Positions 52,520 to 60,493 of a stretch of DNA of 64,000 bases are shown piece by piece. A program made the position numbers and the translations under genes. How positions within the stretch are numbered: position 1 is the first letter of the stretch; each line of letters opens with the position of its first letter. The notes under the pieces were generated by a model. The model made no database searches. It worked only from the letters and a program-made list of their open reading frames with translations, and was not told where the DNA came from. This stretch comes from CSP1-5 sp964558395 (GTDB lineage: Bacteria; Methylomirabilota; Methylomirabilia; Methylomirabilales; CSP1-5): the NCBI GenBank assembly GCA_964558395.1, contig CAZLDS010000008.1:16634-80633 (forward strand), given 5' to 3'.

Positions 52520-53317
52520 ATGCCAGGATTCTTCCCCTTCAATATCAGCGCGATCTTCTTCTTGGTGATCCTCCTCTATATTGTGTTTTCCTCGTTCCGG
52601 GTTCTGAACGAATACGAACGAGGAGTCATCTTCCGTTTCGGGCGGCTTGCGAAGGCGATCTTCAACCCCGGGGGAGAAGGCAATGGGCCGGGGATCCTGC
52701 TCCTCTTTCCCCTGGTCGACAAGATGGTCCGCGTCAGTACCCGGACCATCGCCATGGATGTCCCTTCGCAGGACGTGATCACCAGGGACAACGTCTCGGT
52801 CAAGGTAAACGCCGTGATCTATTTCCGGGTCGTAAACGCCGAGTCCGCGGTCGTCGAGGTCGAGGATTACCTCTACGCGACCTCCCAAATCGCCCAGACC
52901 ACCCTCCGGAGCGTCCTCGGGGAATCGGAGCTGGACGAGTTGCTGGCCGAACGCGAGCAGATCAACCGGAAGCTGCAGCGGATCATCGATGATCACACCG
53001 ATCCCTGGGGGATCAAGGTCACGGCGGTCGAGGTGAAACACGTGGACCTGCCGGCCGACATGCAACGGGCCATGGCGCGGCAGGCAGAAGCCGAGCGCGA
53101 GAAGCGGGCCAAGATCATCCATGCCGAGGGCGAACTTCAGGCCTCGGAGAAGCTCGCCCAGGCCGCCAACATCATGGCGGCTGAGCCGATTACCATCCAA
53201 CTTCGCTTCCTTCAGACGCTCACGGAGATCGGGACTGAGCAAAGCTCGACCATCATCTTCCCTCTCCCGATTGATCTCATCAGCACTTTCACCAACCGAC
53301 GGACAGAGACCTCCTGA
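52520..53317 (+). CDS. SPFH/Band 7 protein, slipin (stomatin-like)
   Basis: 265 residues. One N-terminal membrane segment (ISAIFFLVILLYIVFSSF), then the Band 7 domain: VLNEYERGVIFRFGR, RTIAMDVPSQDVITRDNV, EADYLYATSQIAQTTLRS-type, and a C-terminal coiled coil (residues about 180-215). It assembles on the inner membrane into microdomains. GGGAGGTGAG precedes the ATG. Paired with the NfeD protease. Confidence 0.94.
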   Translation: MPGFFPFNISAIFFLVILLYIVFSSFRVLNEYERGVIFRFGRLAKAIFNPGGEGNGPGILLLFPLVDKMVRVSTRTIAMDVPSQDVITRDNVSVKVNAVIYFRVVNAESAVVEVEDYLYATSQIAQTTLRSVLGESELDELLAEREQINRKLQRIIDDHTDPWGIKVTAVEVKHVDLPADMQRAMARQAEAEREKRAKIIHAEGELQASEKLAQAANIMAAEPITIQLRFLQTLTEIGTEQSSTIIFPLPIDLISTFTNRRTETS

Positions 53318-53365
53318 GGGCCGCAAGAACCGAACCCAGGGAGCGGTCTTCCGAGTGATGGACGG

Positions 53366-54469
53366 ATGAAGACGGCAGATGTCTTGATCATCGGCGGAGG
53401 CATCATCGGCTGTTCGATCGCCGTTGAACTGTCTCGCGCCGGGATCGGGGTCCTCCTGTGCGAACGCGATCGCATCGGGTGTGAGGCGTCGGGAGAGGCC
53501 GCCGGGATGTTGGCGCCGCAGGCCGAAGGCGTTCCTCCCGGACCCTTTCTGGACCTCTGCCTCAAAAGCCGGGCAATGTTTGGGTCCCTCCAGCATATGT
53601 TGAAGGAGGAAACAGGGATTGATATCGAGTACGTCCGCTCGGGGATCCTTTCGCTTCTCCTCAGCGACGAAGACGAAGTCCACGGGAAGCGGTTGCTGGA
53701 GGAGCAGCGCGGTCGGGGACTCAAGGTGGAGTGGTCGGACCGGCAGCAGGTGCTCGAGGCCGAACCGCACATCACCCCCGAGGTCCGGGGTGCGCTGTAC
53801 CTCCCCGACGATCACCAGGTCAAAAATGCCAATATGGTTCGGGCCCTCGCGCTGCTCGCGGCCCGACGCGGCGCTCAGATCATTGAGGGATCCCCCATCA
53901 CGGGGCTTGTGCGGGATCGGGACCGGGTGATCGGGGTCCGCTCTGTAACCGACACCTATCACGCCGACACGGTGGTGATCGCCGCCGGGGCCTGGTCAGG
54001 GGGAATCGGCGACCTTGTCGGCCAGGCAGTCCCGATCCAGCCGGCTCGAGGACAGCTCCTCGCACTCGGAACGCGAGGCGATCTGTGCCGTCATATTCTG
54101 TATGCGGGTAAGGGATACCTGACGCCCTGGCCGAACGGGGAAGTCGTTGTCGGGAGCACCGTCGAATTTGTGGGATTCGAGAAGGCCGTCACCGTCGCCG
54201 GGATTACGGAACTGTTAGGACTGGCCAAACGTCTCGTCCCTGCCGTCGCGAGCCGCCCGATACTCAGGGCCTGGTCCGGCTTTCGTCCCTGGACCCCCGA
54301 TGGGCTGCCGTATCTTGGGGCTGTCCCGGGCGTGCCGGGTCTGACCATTGCCGCGGGTCACGGCCGCAATGGCATCCTGCTGGCCCCCATCACCGGTCAG
54401 CTGATGGCCGAGCTGATTCGCGATGGGAAATACTCACTCGCACTAACCTCTTTTCGACTCGATCGATGA
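53366..54469 (+). CDS. thiO: glycine oxidase ThiO-like FAD-dependent oxidoreductase
   Basis: 367 residues. The dinucleotide site VLIIGGGIIGCSIAVEL and SGEAAGMLAPQAEG are typical of glycine oxidase; VIAAGAWSG and the C-terminal RAWSGFRPWTPDGLPYLG with GHGRNGILLAPITG close the DAO fold. It oxidises glycine to iminoglycine for the thiazole of thiamine in many bacteria. Other thiamine genes are absent here, so a different amine substrate is possible. Overlaps the endonuclease V gene by four bases. Confidence 0.88.
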   Translation: MKTADVLIIGGGIIGCSIAVELSRAGIGVLLCERDRIGCEASGEAAGMLAPQAEGVPPGPFLDLCLKSRAMFGSLQHMLKEETGIDIEYVRSGILSLLLSDEDEVHGKRLLEEQRGRGLKVEWSDRQQVLEAEPHITPEVRGALYLPDDHQVKNANMVRALALLAARRGAQIIEGSPITGLVRDRDRVIGVRSVTDTYHADTVVIAAGAWSGGIGDLVGQAVPIQPARGQLLALGTRGDLCRHILYAGKGYLTPWPNGEVVVGSTVEFVGFEKAVTVAGITELLGLAKRLVPAVASRPILRAWSGFRPWTPDGLPYLGAVPGVPGLTIAAGHGRNGILLAPITGQLMAELIRDGKYSLALTSFRLDR

Positions 54470-55206
54470 AGATTCGACGCCTCCATCCCTGGAAGGTCTC
54501 GCCCGCGACGGCGATCCGGATTCAACGAGGACTCCGCCGACGTCTGAACGTCAAAGCGTATCGAGGACCCATCGAAACCATCGCCGGCGTCGATGTCTCA
54601 TACGACAAGCGCTCACCGATGATGTACGCTGCCGTGGTCGTGATCCACCTGAGCGATCACCAGATTCTCGAGACGGCGACTGCGGTCACACACGCGACAT
54701 TTCCGTATATCCCCGGGCTGCTCTCGTTCCGCGAATCGCCCGCGGTCTTGCACGCGTTCACACGGCTGCGCCGCCGACCCGACTGTCTCCTCTGCGACGG
54801 GCAGGGAATCGCCCATCCGCGCCGCCTCGGGATCGCGTGCCATCTCGGGCTCCTGCTCCACGTGCCGTCGATTGGCTGCGCCAAGAGCCTGTTGGTCGGA
54901 GCGTACCGGGAACCGGCGTTCAAACGGGGAAGTTTCAGGACACTTTCCCACAATGGAGAGCGCATCGGGATCATTCTCCGGACGCGAGACGGGATCGAGC
55001 CGGTTTATGTCTCTCCCGGCTATCGAATGAGCGTTCAAAGGGCGCGCGAGATCGTCCTCGCCACATACGGCGGATACCGGATTCCCGAGCCGACGCGCCA
55101 GGCCCATCTCCTGGTAAATGCGCTGCGCCAGAATCGATACCGGTCCGCGAGGCATCATCTCTCTTTGGACAAAGGTTTACCTTTTCTTGACAAATCCCCG
55201 TATTGA
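54466..55206 (+). CDS. nfi: endonuclease V
   Basis: 246 residues. The conserved metal-binding blocks are IAGVDVSYDKRSPMMYAAVVV, YIPGLLSFRESPAVLHAF and LLCDGQGIAHPRRLGIACHLG, with a PSIGCAKSLL helix. It nicks DNA one base 3' of deoxyinosine. The ATG overlaps the ThiO stop (ATGA). The last 20 or so residues are basic and less conserved. Confidence 0.93.
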   Translation: MKIRRLHPWKVSPATAIRIQRGLRRRLNVKAYRGPIETIAGVDVSYDKRSPMMYAAVVVIHLSDHQILETATAVTHATFPYIPGLLSFRESPAVLHAFTRLRRRPDCLLCDGQGIAHPRRLGIACHLGLLLHVPSIGCAKSLLVGAYREPAFKRGSFRTLSHNGERIGIILRTRDGIEPVYVSPGYRMSVQRAREIVLATYGGYRIPEPTRQAHLLVNALRQNRYRSARHHLSLDKGLPFLDKSPY

Positions 55207-55317
55207 TCCGGGTACAGAATTCTGGTGCGGGGGCGCATCCTTTTGCCTACTCGTGCGTCGAACACAGGGGGGCGTCACGCGCGTATCGGCGGGGAGGATG
55301 GGTAAACTGGTGATGCC

Positions 55318-55710
55318 ATGACGGAAAAGAAACAACCCAAAGTATTTGCCTTCGATCGGCCCTTTGCGAAGGTCTTTCCCAAAGTGAAGGATGCGGTGGT
55401 GGAGTACAAAGTGTCGAGCCGAGATCTCGCTGGGGCCGACACGTCGCACGGCTCGTGCACCATGAGTGTCCTCGACGGGACCTTCCGGGGACGGATCCCG
55501 TGTAGCCATCAGGAATGCCATGCGGGAGGTTTTGAAATCGAACGGATCGTTGAGGAAATGGTGCAAGACCGCGAGGAATCTCGTGAGGGAGTCCTTGCCT
55601 GCGCCGGGTGGATCGGGGATCGCGATCGCATCCCCTGCGTCAACAGCCTTGCCTACAGTATCGCGCTGTTCTATAGGCTTCGCACAACCCCCAAGGCACC
55701 ACTCGAGTGA
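55318..55710 (+). CDS. conserved hypothetical protein (130 aa)
   Basis: MTEKKQPKVFAFDRPFAKVFP begins a soluble 130-residue product. Mid-protein HGSCTMSVLDGTF and IPCSHQECHAGGFEIERIV contain several cysteines and histidines (C-x5-C-type) that may bind metal. Unrecognised family. A GGGGAGG lies about 15 bases before the ATG, a long spacing. It is the last gene of the ordinary region before the tRNA hotspot. Confidence 0.6.
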   Translation: MTEKKQPKVFAFDRPFAKVFPKVKDAVVEYKVSSRDLAGADTSHGSCTMSVLDGTFRGRIPCSHQECHAGGFEIERIVEEMVQDREESREGVLACAGWIGDRDRIPCVNSLAYSIALFYRLRTTPKAPLE

Positions 55711-55758
55711 AAGGGCCTCGACATCCGCCCCGATGTTAAGTATATTTATGTGCCCCGT

Positions 55759-55795
55759 GGGGGGTTAGCTGAGTTGGGGGAGCGCTCCCTTCACC
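55759..55795 (+). tRNA. decayed 5' part of tRNA-Ala
   Basis: The first 35 bases match the intact tRNA-Ala at 57888 at 32 positions, including the GGGGGGTTAGCT start and GAGCGCT of the D arm. Similarity stops in the anticodon arm, so it cannot fold as a tRNA. It probably marks an old insertion or duplication edge. Confidence 0.65.
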
Positions 55796-55841
55796 GCGCG
55801 ATCCAGACCATTGTGTGCAACTCAAACGGAAGACTGTATTC

Positions 55842-57875
55842 ATGAGTTCGGCCATTGCCATGTTCATTTCCCTGGCTCTCGGAGCGGCGGTTGCCCTTCA
55901 GCTGTTTTTCAACTGTCTCTTCTTAATCGTCGCGGCATTCCGTTCCCTATCTAGGCAGAGGAGGGAGTTGTTCGCGGACCCGCCCTCAACGTCCGACTGC
56001 CTCCAGTGGCTTTTCATGATTCCGGTTGTCAGTGAGGCGCACTTACTTCGCAGATGCATCACGCACGCGGCGGCGTCTGCCAGTCTCCGAACAACAATAG
56101 TCGTTGCACTCGATGGCAAGAATGTCGACTCGCTGGATGCGTGTGAGAGAGAGATTGAGCGCTTTCTGAAAGAATGGCGTGCGACTGGCGAGCGACGAGA
56201 TGGTGTACAGACATCTCCCGAGTACTCACAGGAGTTGGAACTCGTGGACGCGCTCTTGCGAGCCGACACTGAGGGGGATGCTGATCGCGTGGAGTCGCTG
56301 TGGCGGACCCTGGTGCCGATTCAGCGGGTTCCTACGACCATGACCTGCGAGGACCTGAGCCGACGCAAGGGTGAAGCGTTGAATCTCGTCTTATCGCTCT
56401 GCGGAAAGCGGTGTATCTGGCTGCGTTTTTGTGGGAAGGAGATCCTGGTGGTTGGCGAAACCGTGAAGGAACTTCGCGAGCGGTACGACGTAGTCATTGC
56501 GCAATACGGACAGCCCTATGCACGGAAGCTTTTTTCGGTGCCAACACCAGAGTACTATCTTTGTATTGACGTGGATGAGGTAGTTGATCCAGAGGCGATA
56601 GCGCGCCTACAGCGGCTTGCCGCGAGCCATCGAGATTTGGCTCTCATTCAGTGCAAAAAGCAAGATGGACCGATATCGTCCAGCCTCATGGGGTATGCGT
56701 TCCAAGCTTACTATGCGAGCTGGTTTCATTGGGAAGCGGCCTGGCCATCTCGGACAGGGCCGCACGGTGATGAATCCTATGGATGTAGCTACTATGGCTC
56801 ACTGGCTGCTGTTCGAGTCGCCCATGACACATTGGACCCGCAAAAAGTGGAACTCAGGGGGGGGCAGGTATTGAGGGGCTCGGCGCTCTTTCCCGAGGGC
56901 TACTCAATCGAGGATTACGCCTTCTTCAGCAATAAGCTCCTTCGTTCGCCAACGCTACTCACGGGTTTCACGGCCGGAAGGGGAGACGCTCCGTACGACA
57001 TCGGTGCCTTGTTTTCTCTTTGGGCACGCTGGACGAAAGACAATGTGAGGGTTTTCCTGTATTCGACTCTTCGGTCCCTCGCACGTTCGTCGAGTGGAAG
57101 TCCCATTAAGAAGATCGCTTTGCTATATCATGGGATGAGCTGGTTTGCATACGCGAATGTCGCGGTGATTTCCATGTTGGTGGGCCTGGCCGCAGCGACA
57201 GGGTCTAGTCCTGATTATAAGGGTCTGTGGGTGGCTGCCGTCGCCGTCTTTGCGCTGGAGGTATGTCGGCGCTGCTTAACTGTGCCAGGAATCAAGCTGT
57301 GGCAGCGGCTGATTCGGTTTCCCGTCGAATATCTTCTTTTTCCCATAGCCGCACGGTTTGTGCTAGCTGGTGTGCTGGCCCCCTGGAAGATACTGGCTGA
57401 CGCACCAATGGCCACGCCGCGCGACGGACAGCGCCGACACGTGCCCGCCTGGGTGGCAACATGCTATGCCTTGAATGGATTCGCCCTGGGGTACGGCTGG
57501 GTCGGACTCAGCATGAATGCTGGGCATGTGGATTCGTTGCAGCTACTGTGCCTAGGGCTCTTCAGCATCTGGTTCGCCTCGAGCCTCTTGGTGCTCATGG
57601 GTGACGAGTACGTCTGGCAACGGTCCGACGACAGCCAGATGAGCCGAGCTCCAGGACTTTCAGTCTCACGATTTCCGGCGTACATTTGCGGATCATCTGG
57701 TGATGAAGGGTGCGAGTTTGACGGCGGTCGCAGAACTCTTGGGACACACGAACATCACGATGACGGGGATGTATGTGCATCTGTCTCGGGAGCACCTCAC
57801 AGGCGCGGTGAACCATCTCTGCTCAGTTTTACAGAAGAGGATTTTTCAGACAGCCCACCGGCTAAAACTAGTTAG
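55842..57875 (+). CDS. membrane glycosyltransferase-like protein, 3' end replaced
   Basis: About 677 residues in the open frame; only the first 600 are likely native. A TM (MFISLALGAAVALQLFFNCL) precedes a GT2-like domain: metal motif YLCIDVDEVVDPEA (DxD), SIEDY, and ALFSLWARWTKDNVRVF (QxxRW-like). Four TM segments follow (about 425-610), as in cellulose/hyaluronan synthase relatives. From about 57640 the frame reads nonsense while another frame encodes an integrase tail, so the 3' end was lost at a junction. Substrate unknown. Base composition is lower in GC than the genes to the left. Confidence 0.7.
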   Translation: MSSAIAMFISLALGAAVALQLFFNCLFLIVAAFRSLSRQRRELFADPPSTSDCLQWLFMIPVVSEAHLLRRCITHAAASASLRTTIVVALDGKNVDSLDACEREIERFLKEWRATGERRDGVQTSPEYSQELELVDALLRADTEGDADRVESLWRTLVPIQRVPTTMTCEDLSRRKGEALNLVLSLCGKRCIWLRFCGKEILVVGETVKELRERYDVVIAQYGQPYARKLFSVPTPEYYLCIDVDEVVDPEAIARLQRLAASHRDLALIQCKKQDGPISSSLMGYAFQAYYASWFHWEAAWPSRTGPHGDESYGCSYYGSLAAVRVAHDTLDPQKVELRGGQVLRGSALFPEGYSIEDYAFFSNKLLRSPTLLTGFTAGRGDAPYDIGALFSLWARWTKDNVRVFLYSTLRSLARSSSGSPIKKIALLYHGMSWFAYANVAVISMLVGLAAATGSSPDYKGLWVAAVAVFALEVCRRCLTVPGIKLWQRLIRFPVEYLLFPIAARFVLAGVLAPWKILADAPMATPRDGQRRHVPAWVATCYALNGFALGYGWVGLSMNAGHVDSLQLLCLGLFSIWFASSLLVLMGDEYVWQRSDDSQMSRAPGLSVSRFPAYICGSSGDEGCEFDGGRRTLGTHEHHDDGDVCASVSGAPHRRGEPSLLSFTEEDFSDSPPAKTS

Positions 57876-57897
57876 AATTAACGGTGCGGGGGGTTAG
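57643..57897 (+). pseudogene. C-terminal remnant of a tyrosine recombinase (integrase)
   Basis: In a frame other than the glycosyltransferase one, right after a TGA, the sequence reads DFQSHDFRRTFADHLVMKGA, then LTAVAELLGHTNITM and TGMYVHLSREHLTGAV. This holds the H-x2-R, the LLGH and the nucleophile Tyr of the phage integrase family. The N-terminal half is absent. The frame stops inside the first bases of the tRNA-Ala gene. Confidence 0.85.
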
Positions 57898-57963
57898 CTC
57901 AGTTGGGAGAGCGCTGCCTTCGCAAGGCAGAGGTCGGGGGTTCGAATCCCCTACCCTCCACCA
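57888..57963 (+). tRNA. tRNA-Ala(CGC)
   Basis: A complete cloverleaf with encoded CCA. Acceptor GGGGGGT pairs with ACCCTCC (one G-U), D arm AGCTCAGTTGGGAGAGC, anticodon arm CTGCC-TTCGCAA-GGCAG giving anticodon CGC, T arm CGGGGGTTCGAATCCCCTA-type with TTCGAAT loop, discriminator A. It is the target of an integration hotspot. Confidence 0.95.
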
Positions 57964-58034
57964 ATAAATTCCGATAGTTAGCACCAAGTGGTTGCTGTTG
58001 CTTCCTTCTAACTGTCCGAGTTCTGTCCGAATTC

Positions 58035-58760
58035 TCATCGAGCCTCCGATGCCTGAGCGAGTGGGATCACGGTCGTCGCTGTCGACAGAGAAGCTACATA
58101 ACCCTGGACCTTCACGACGGCATCTCGGAGGTCCTCATCGGCGGTGATATCATAGCGGCGGAACACGGAGGCCGTCCGGTGGCCGGAGATCGACATAGCG
58201 ACGGACTGTGGAACTCCAGCCCGGACCAAGTTTCTGATCGCTGTTCTCCGTAGATCATGAAATCGTTTCCCTGTTACACCTGCTGCACGACAAGCACTCC
58301 TCCATGACTTCCGAAACTCCCGGACAGGCTCTCCGCCACGATGAAAGATCAGGGAGCAGTCCAACCGCCGCGCCTCAATCCTTCGTTCGATGATGGCGCG
58401 GAGCGGCCCCTCAGGGGCTAGCACGCGCCCTTTGCCGGTTTTCGCATCCTTGCGGTGGAGGCGCACCGTCCAGGTTTCCCGGTCAAACGCTGCCCAGGTC
58501 AAGGCGGCGGTCTCGCCCTTGCGCATTCCTGTCCAGTAGGCCCATTCCGTAAAGTCCCTGAGGTCCTCGTCCGGCAGGTGCGATAGGACAGCAAGAAACT
58601 CGCCGCGGTCGAAAAAGCCCTCCCTGGGGTTGTCCCCGTCCAGGGTCGGAAACTGTGGTACGGTCGCCAGCTTCCCGGCCTCCACAGCAAGCGTGAACGC
58701 TCGCCGCCACATTATAATATAACGATCAGGCTGAGCGGGGACATCCACAGGTTTCAGCAT
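58035..58760 (-). CDS. tyrosine recombinase/phage integrase, N-terminally truncated
   Basis: 241 residues, running toward tRNA-Ala as integrases of tRNA-borne islands do. The catalytic set is complete: Arg in YWTGMRKGETAALTW, Lys after RLHRKDAKTGKGR, H-x-x-R in FHDLRRTAIRNL, His in ISGHRTASV and Tyr in FRRYDI. A full integrase has about 150 further N-terminal residues (arm-binding/SAM-like); these are missing because an IS110 fragment begins at the same point. It may be inactive. Confidence 0.88.
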   Translation of the reverse strand: MLKPVDVPAQPDRYIIMWRRAFTLAVEAGKLATVPQFPTLDGDNPREGFFDRGEFLAVLSHLPDEDLRDFTEWAYWTGMRKGETAALTWAAFDRETWTVRLHRKDAKTGKGRVLAPEGPLRAIIERRIEARRLDCSLIFHRGGEPVREFRKSWRSACRAAGVTGKRFHDLRRTAIRNLVRAGVPQSVAMSISGHRTASVFRRYDITADEDLRDAVVKVQGYVASLSTATTVIPLAQASEAR

Positions 58761-58763
58761 CCC

Positions 58764-59075
58764 AAAGGCGGGGCCACCGCGGTAGTCGCTTTTGCCGGGA
58801 TCGTTCCTCGGCTCGTGGAGTCAGGGATGCACAAGGGGAAGGCTAAGATGTCGAAGCGCGGCTCTCGATATCTCCGGCGGGCCCTCCATATTGCGAGCTT
58901 TATCGGGATGCGTGACGATGCCATGTTCCGGCAGATCTACAAGCGACAAAGAGCCCGGGGCAAGCATCATTTCATTGCCCTGAGCCATGTTCAGCATAAG
59001 CTGGTGCATGTGATCTATTCGGTGTTGAAACACAACAGACCCTATGTCCCGATGGAAGCGCGAGCGGTGTCGTAG
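58764..59075 (+). mobile_element. IS110-family transposase C-terminal fragment
   Basis: The frame reads AVVAFAGIVPRLVESG, then KGKAKMSKRGSRYLRRALH, and later RGKHHFIALSHVQHKLVHVI, which is the C-terminal (Transposase_20) part of IS110 transposases. The catalytic DEDD part is absent; it starts abruptly against the truncated integrase. No terminal repeats are seen, as expected for IS110. Confidence 0.85.
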
Positions 59076-59186
59076 GAACGTCGGGGGTTGACTGGACATA
59101 GCTTGTCAGTAACCGGATGCGAGGATTTGTGGTTGCCAATGATTGGCTGGCGACCCGCATGGAGCAGAGGGGATAGTGTCCTAATT

Positions 59187-59777
59187 TCAGATTCCTACGA
59201 TTTTGCGCCGCTCGATCCCCCCCTCTCCATCCACCAAGTACATCCACGGGCGCACTCTGTCTGAGATCCATACGGCCCCGCTCAGCTCCTTCTCGTTCCG
59301 GCGAGCGCAATTGACTGCCTCATCCCACTTTCTGAACCAGCCGAGGTCCTTCGTCCGTCCTGGGTCGAAAAGGCCTTCATCCAATCGAGGCACCACATAA
59401 ACCTGAAATCGGGGTGGAGCACACCCCCATTGCATGACGTCATAGGCGTCCCTGATCATAAAGATAGGCCATTTAATGATCATGCTGATGACGGTGTCTA
59501 CGCCCTGTTCGAAACCCCGACGCAGCTCGCGGTGATGGAAATACGCCACAATGCCGCACGCACTATAGACCGCTGCGGCAGCAAACAGGCCCAGTGCTCC
59601 AAAGGAAACCAGTATCCCTATCCCCCCAACAGGGCAAGCAAGCAGAGCGGTGACTCCGACCAGGTCCGCGTGGCGAAAGAACGCCCGCACCGCTTCCGCG
59701 AGGCGTGACATGCCCCTTCTCGCGACCAGGTCCGCGTGGCGAAAGAACGCCCGCACCGCTTCCGCGAGGCGTGACAT
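59187..59777 (-). CDS. tandem-repeat membrane protein, C-terminal piece (cut by gap)
   Basis: Ends at a stop at 59187. Read from the gap, it begins with two copies of the 22-residue unit MSRLAEAVRAFFRHADLV(ARRG), then TM segments (VTALLACPVGGIGILVSFGA and ALGLFAAAAVYSACGIVAYF), and a soluble tail (PPRFQVYVVPRLDEGLF, DLGWFRKWDEAVNCARR, AVWISDRVRPWMYLVDGEG). The gene continues across the Ns into the repeat piece at 59878-60120, as both are on the minus strand and in sensible order, although the frame across the gap is unknown. Function unknown; the protein may be a surface or membrane scaffold. Confidence 0.65.
   Translation of the reverse strand: MSRLAEAVRAFFRHADLVARRGMSRLAEAVRAFFRHADLVGVTALLACPVGGIGILVSFGALGLFAAAAVYSACGIVAYFHHRELRRGFEQGVDTVISMIIKWPIFMIRDAYDVMQWGCAPPRFQVYVVPRLDEGLFDPGRTKDLGWFRKWDEAVNCARRNEKELSGAVWISDRVRPWMYLVDGEGGIERRKIVGI
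59658..59777 (-). repeat. 66-base tandem repeat (22 aa)
   Basis: The unit starting gaccaggtccgcgtggcg recurs at 59658 and 59724; all 54 bases of the second copy before the gap are identical to the first. It encodes MSRLAEAVRAFFRHADLV plus a short linker. Confidence 0.9.
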
Positions 59778-59877
59778 NNNNNNNNNNNNNNNNNNNNNNN
59801 NNNNNNNNNNNNNNNNNNNNNNNNNNNNNNNNNNNNNNNNNNNNNNNNNNNNNNNNNNNNNNNNNNNNNNNNNNNNN
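59778..59877. other. assembly gap (100 N)
   Basis: Exactly 100 Ns, a conventional scaffold gap of unknown true length, flanked on both sides by tandem repeats. The assembler probably failed on repeat copies. Confidence 0.99.
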
Positions 59878-60063
59878 CGCATCCTCAGGGTGCGCGGCCG
59901 CCAGCGCCCGCAACTCCTCCAGCAAGGCGTCGCGTCGCGGCAGGTGGTTCTCTTCCGTGGCGCGATTGAGCGTTTTGAACAGGCCCTTGGCGAGCAGTCC
60001 GCGCACCGCCGCATCCTCAGGGTGCGCGGCCGCCAGCGCCCGCAACTCCTCCAGCAAGGCGTC
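59878..60063 (-). repeat. 132-base tandem repeat (44 aa)
   Basis: cgcatcctcagggtgcgc begins at 59878 and again at 60010; the first 55 bases of the second copy are identical to the first. One full unit and part of a second are seen to the right of the gap. Confidence 0.9.
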
Positions 60064-60120
60064 GGCGTCAATTGTGCCGGTGGTGGGCTGGGGGGCTGTG
60101 GTTACCCCGGTTTCATATCT
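59878..60120 (-). CDS. tandem-repeat protein, N-terminal piece with 44-aa repeats
   Basis: The minus frame reads TTAPQPTTGTIDADALLEEL, then AAAHPEDAAVRGLLAKGLFK, TLNRATEENHLPRR and DALLEELRALAAAHPEDA before the gap. These helical repeats (44 residues) resemble TPR-like arrays in several environmental phyla. No start codon lies in this frame near the promoter: the ATG with a good AGGAGG site at 60116 is in another frame and reads only MKPG before a stop. Either a minus-one slip on CCGGGG or a sequence error joins them. Confidence 0.55.
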
Positions 60121-60168
60121 AAACCTCCTGGGGGGCTTAAGTATCGCCGAGGCCGCGGGCGGTGTCAA
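60102..60168 (-). promoter_or_regulatory. promoter, ribosome site and MKPG mini-ORF (copy A)
   Basis: On the minus strand: TTGACA (60168-60163), 17-base spacer, GATACT (60145-60140), AGGAGG (60129-60124), then ATGAAACCGGGGTAA (60116-60102). A similar block recurs at 61460-61527. Confidence 0.6.
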
Positions 60169-60220
60169 GAACCTGGGACGAACCCCCCTGCTTGTCGCGG
60201 ATAGATCTTCGAACCTCTGG

Positions 60221-60284
60221 GAAGATTACAACTACTAATCTTCAGCAAAGGGTTACTGGTTGTAATCTACACCTGGGATGGTCG
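60221..60284. repeat. palindromic upstream element (copy A)
   Basis: GAAGATTA and TAATCTTC form a perfect 8-base inverted repeat around 7 bases (60221-60243), followed by TTACTGGTTGTAATC and a conserved ACACCTGGGATGGTCG. 30 of 32 bases from 60253 match copy C at 62756. It sits 53 bases upstream of the -35 box of copy A. Confidence 0.65.
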
Positions 60285-60493
60285 GGCGACGCTCGTTGAG
60301 TTCCTCCGCTAAGGCCTATAGTAGCCAGCACAGCGGCTGGAGTCAAAGCGATGGTTTCGGCTCTTCGCACCATTGTCCTCCAATTAGAGCCTTCTAACGG
60401 TGCTAGGTCACCGGCGACCGGCCGGAATGACCTTCCATACTAGCGATAACATACCAGCGCCGGTCGTCCGGTACACCTGGTTGTTACGCAGTT
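60285..60493. other. intergenic stretch
   Basis: No gene seen between the copy A element and the methyltransferase stop codon. The stretch contains short GC-rich inverted words (ccggcgaccggccgg near 60413) but nothing I can name. Confidence 0.4.

Noticed and set aside
52436..53962. 508-codon open frame on the minus strand
   Set aside because: Antisense to the slipin and thiO genes; no motif, and both sense genes are well supported.
59658..60063. CRISPR-like array
   Set aside because: The repeats are 66 and 132 bases long, contiguous without spacers and in coding frame. They are protein repeats, not CRISPR.
59187..60071. Single 294-codon frame through the Ns
   Set aside because: The frame to the right of the gap gives an Arg/Cys-rich nonsense product; the repeat protein is in another frame there, and the 100 Ns do not preserve frame.
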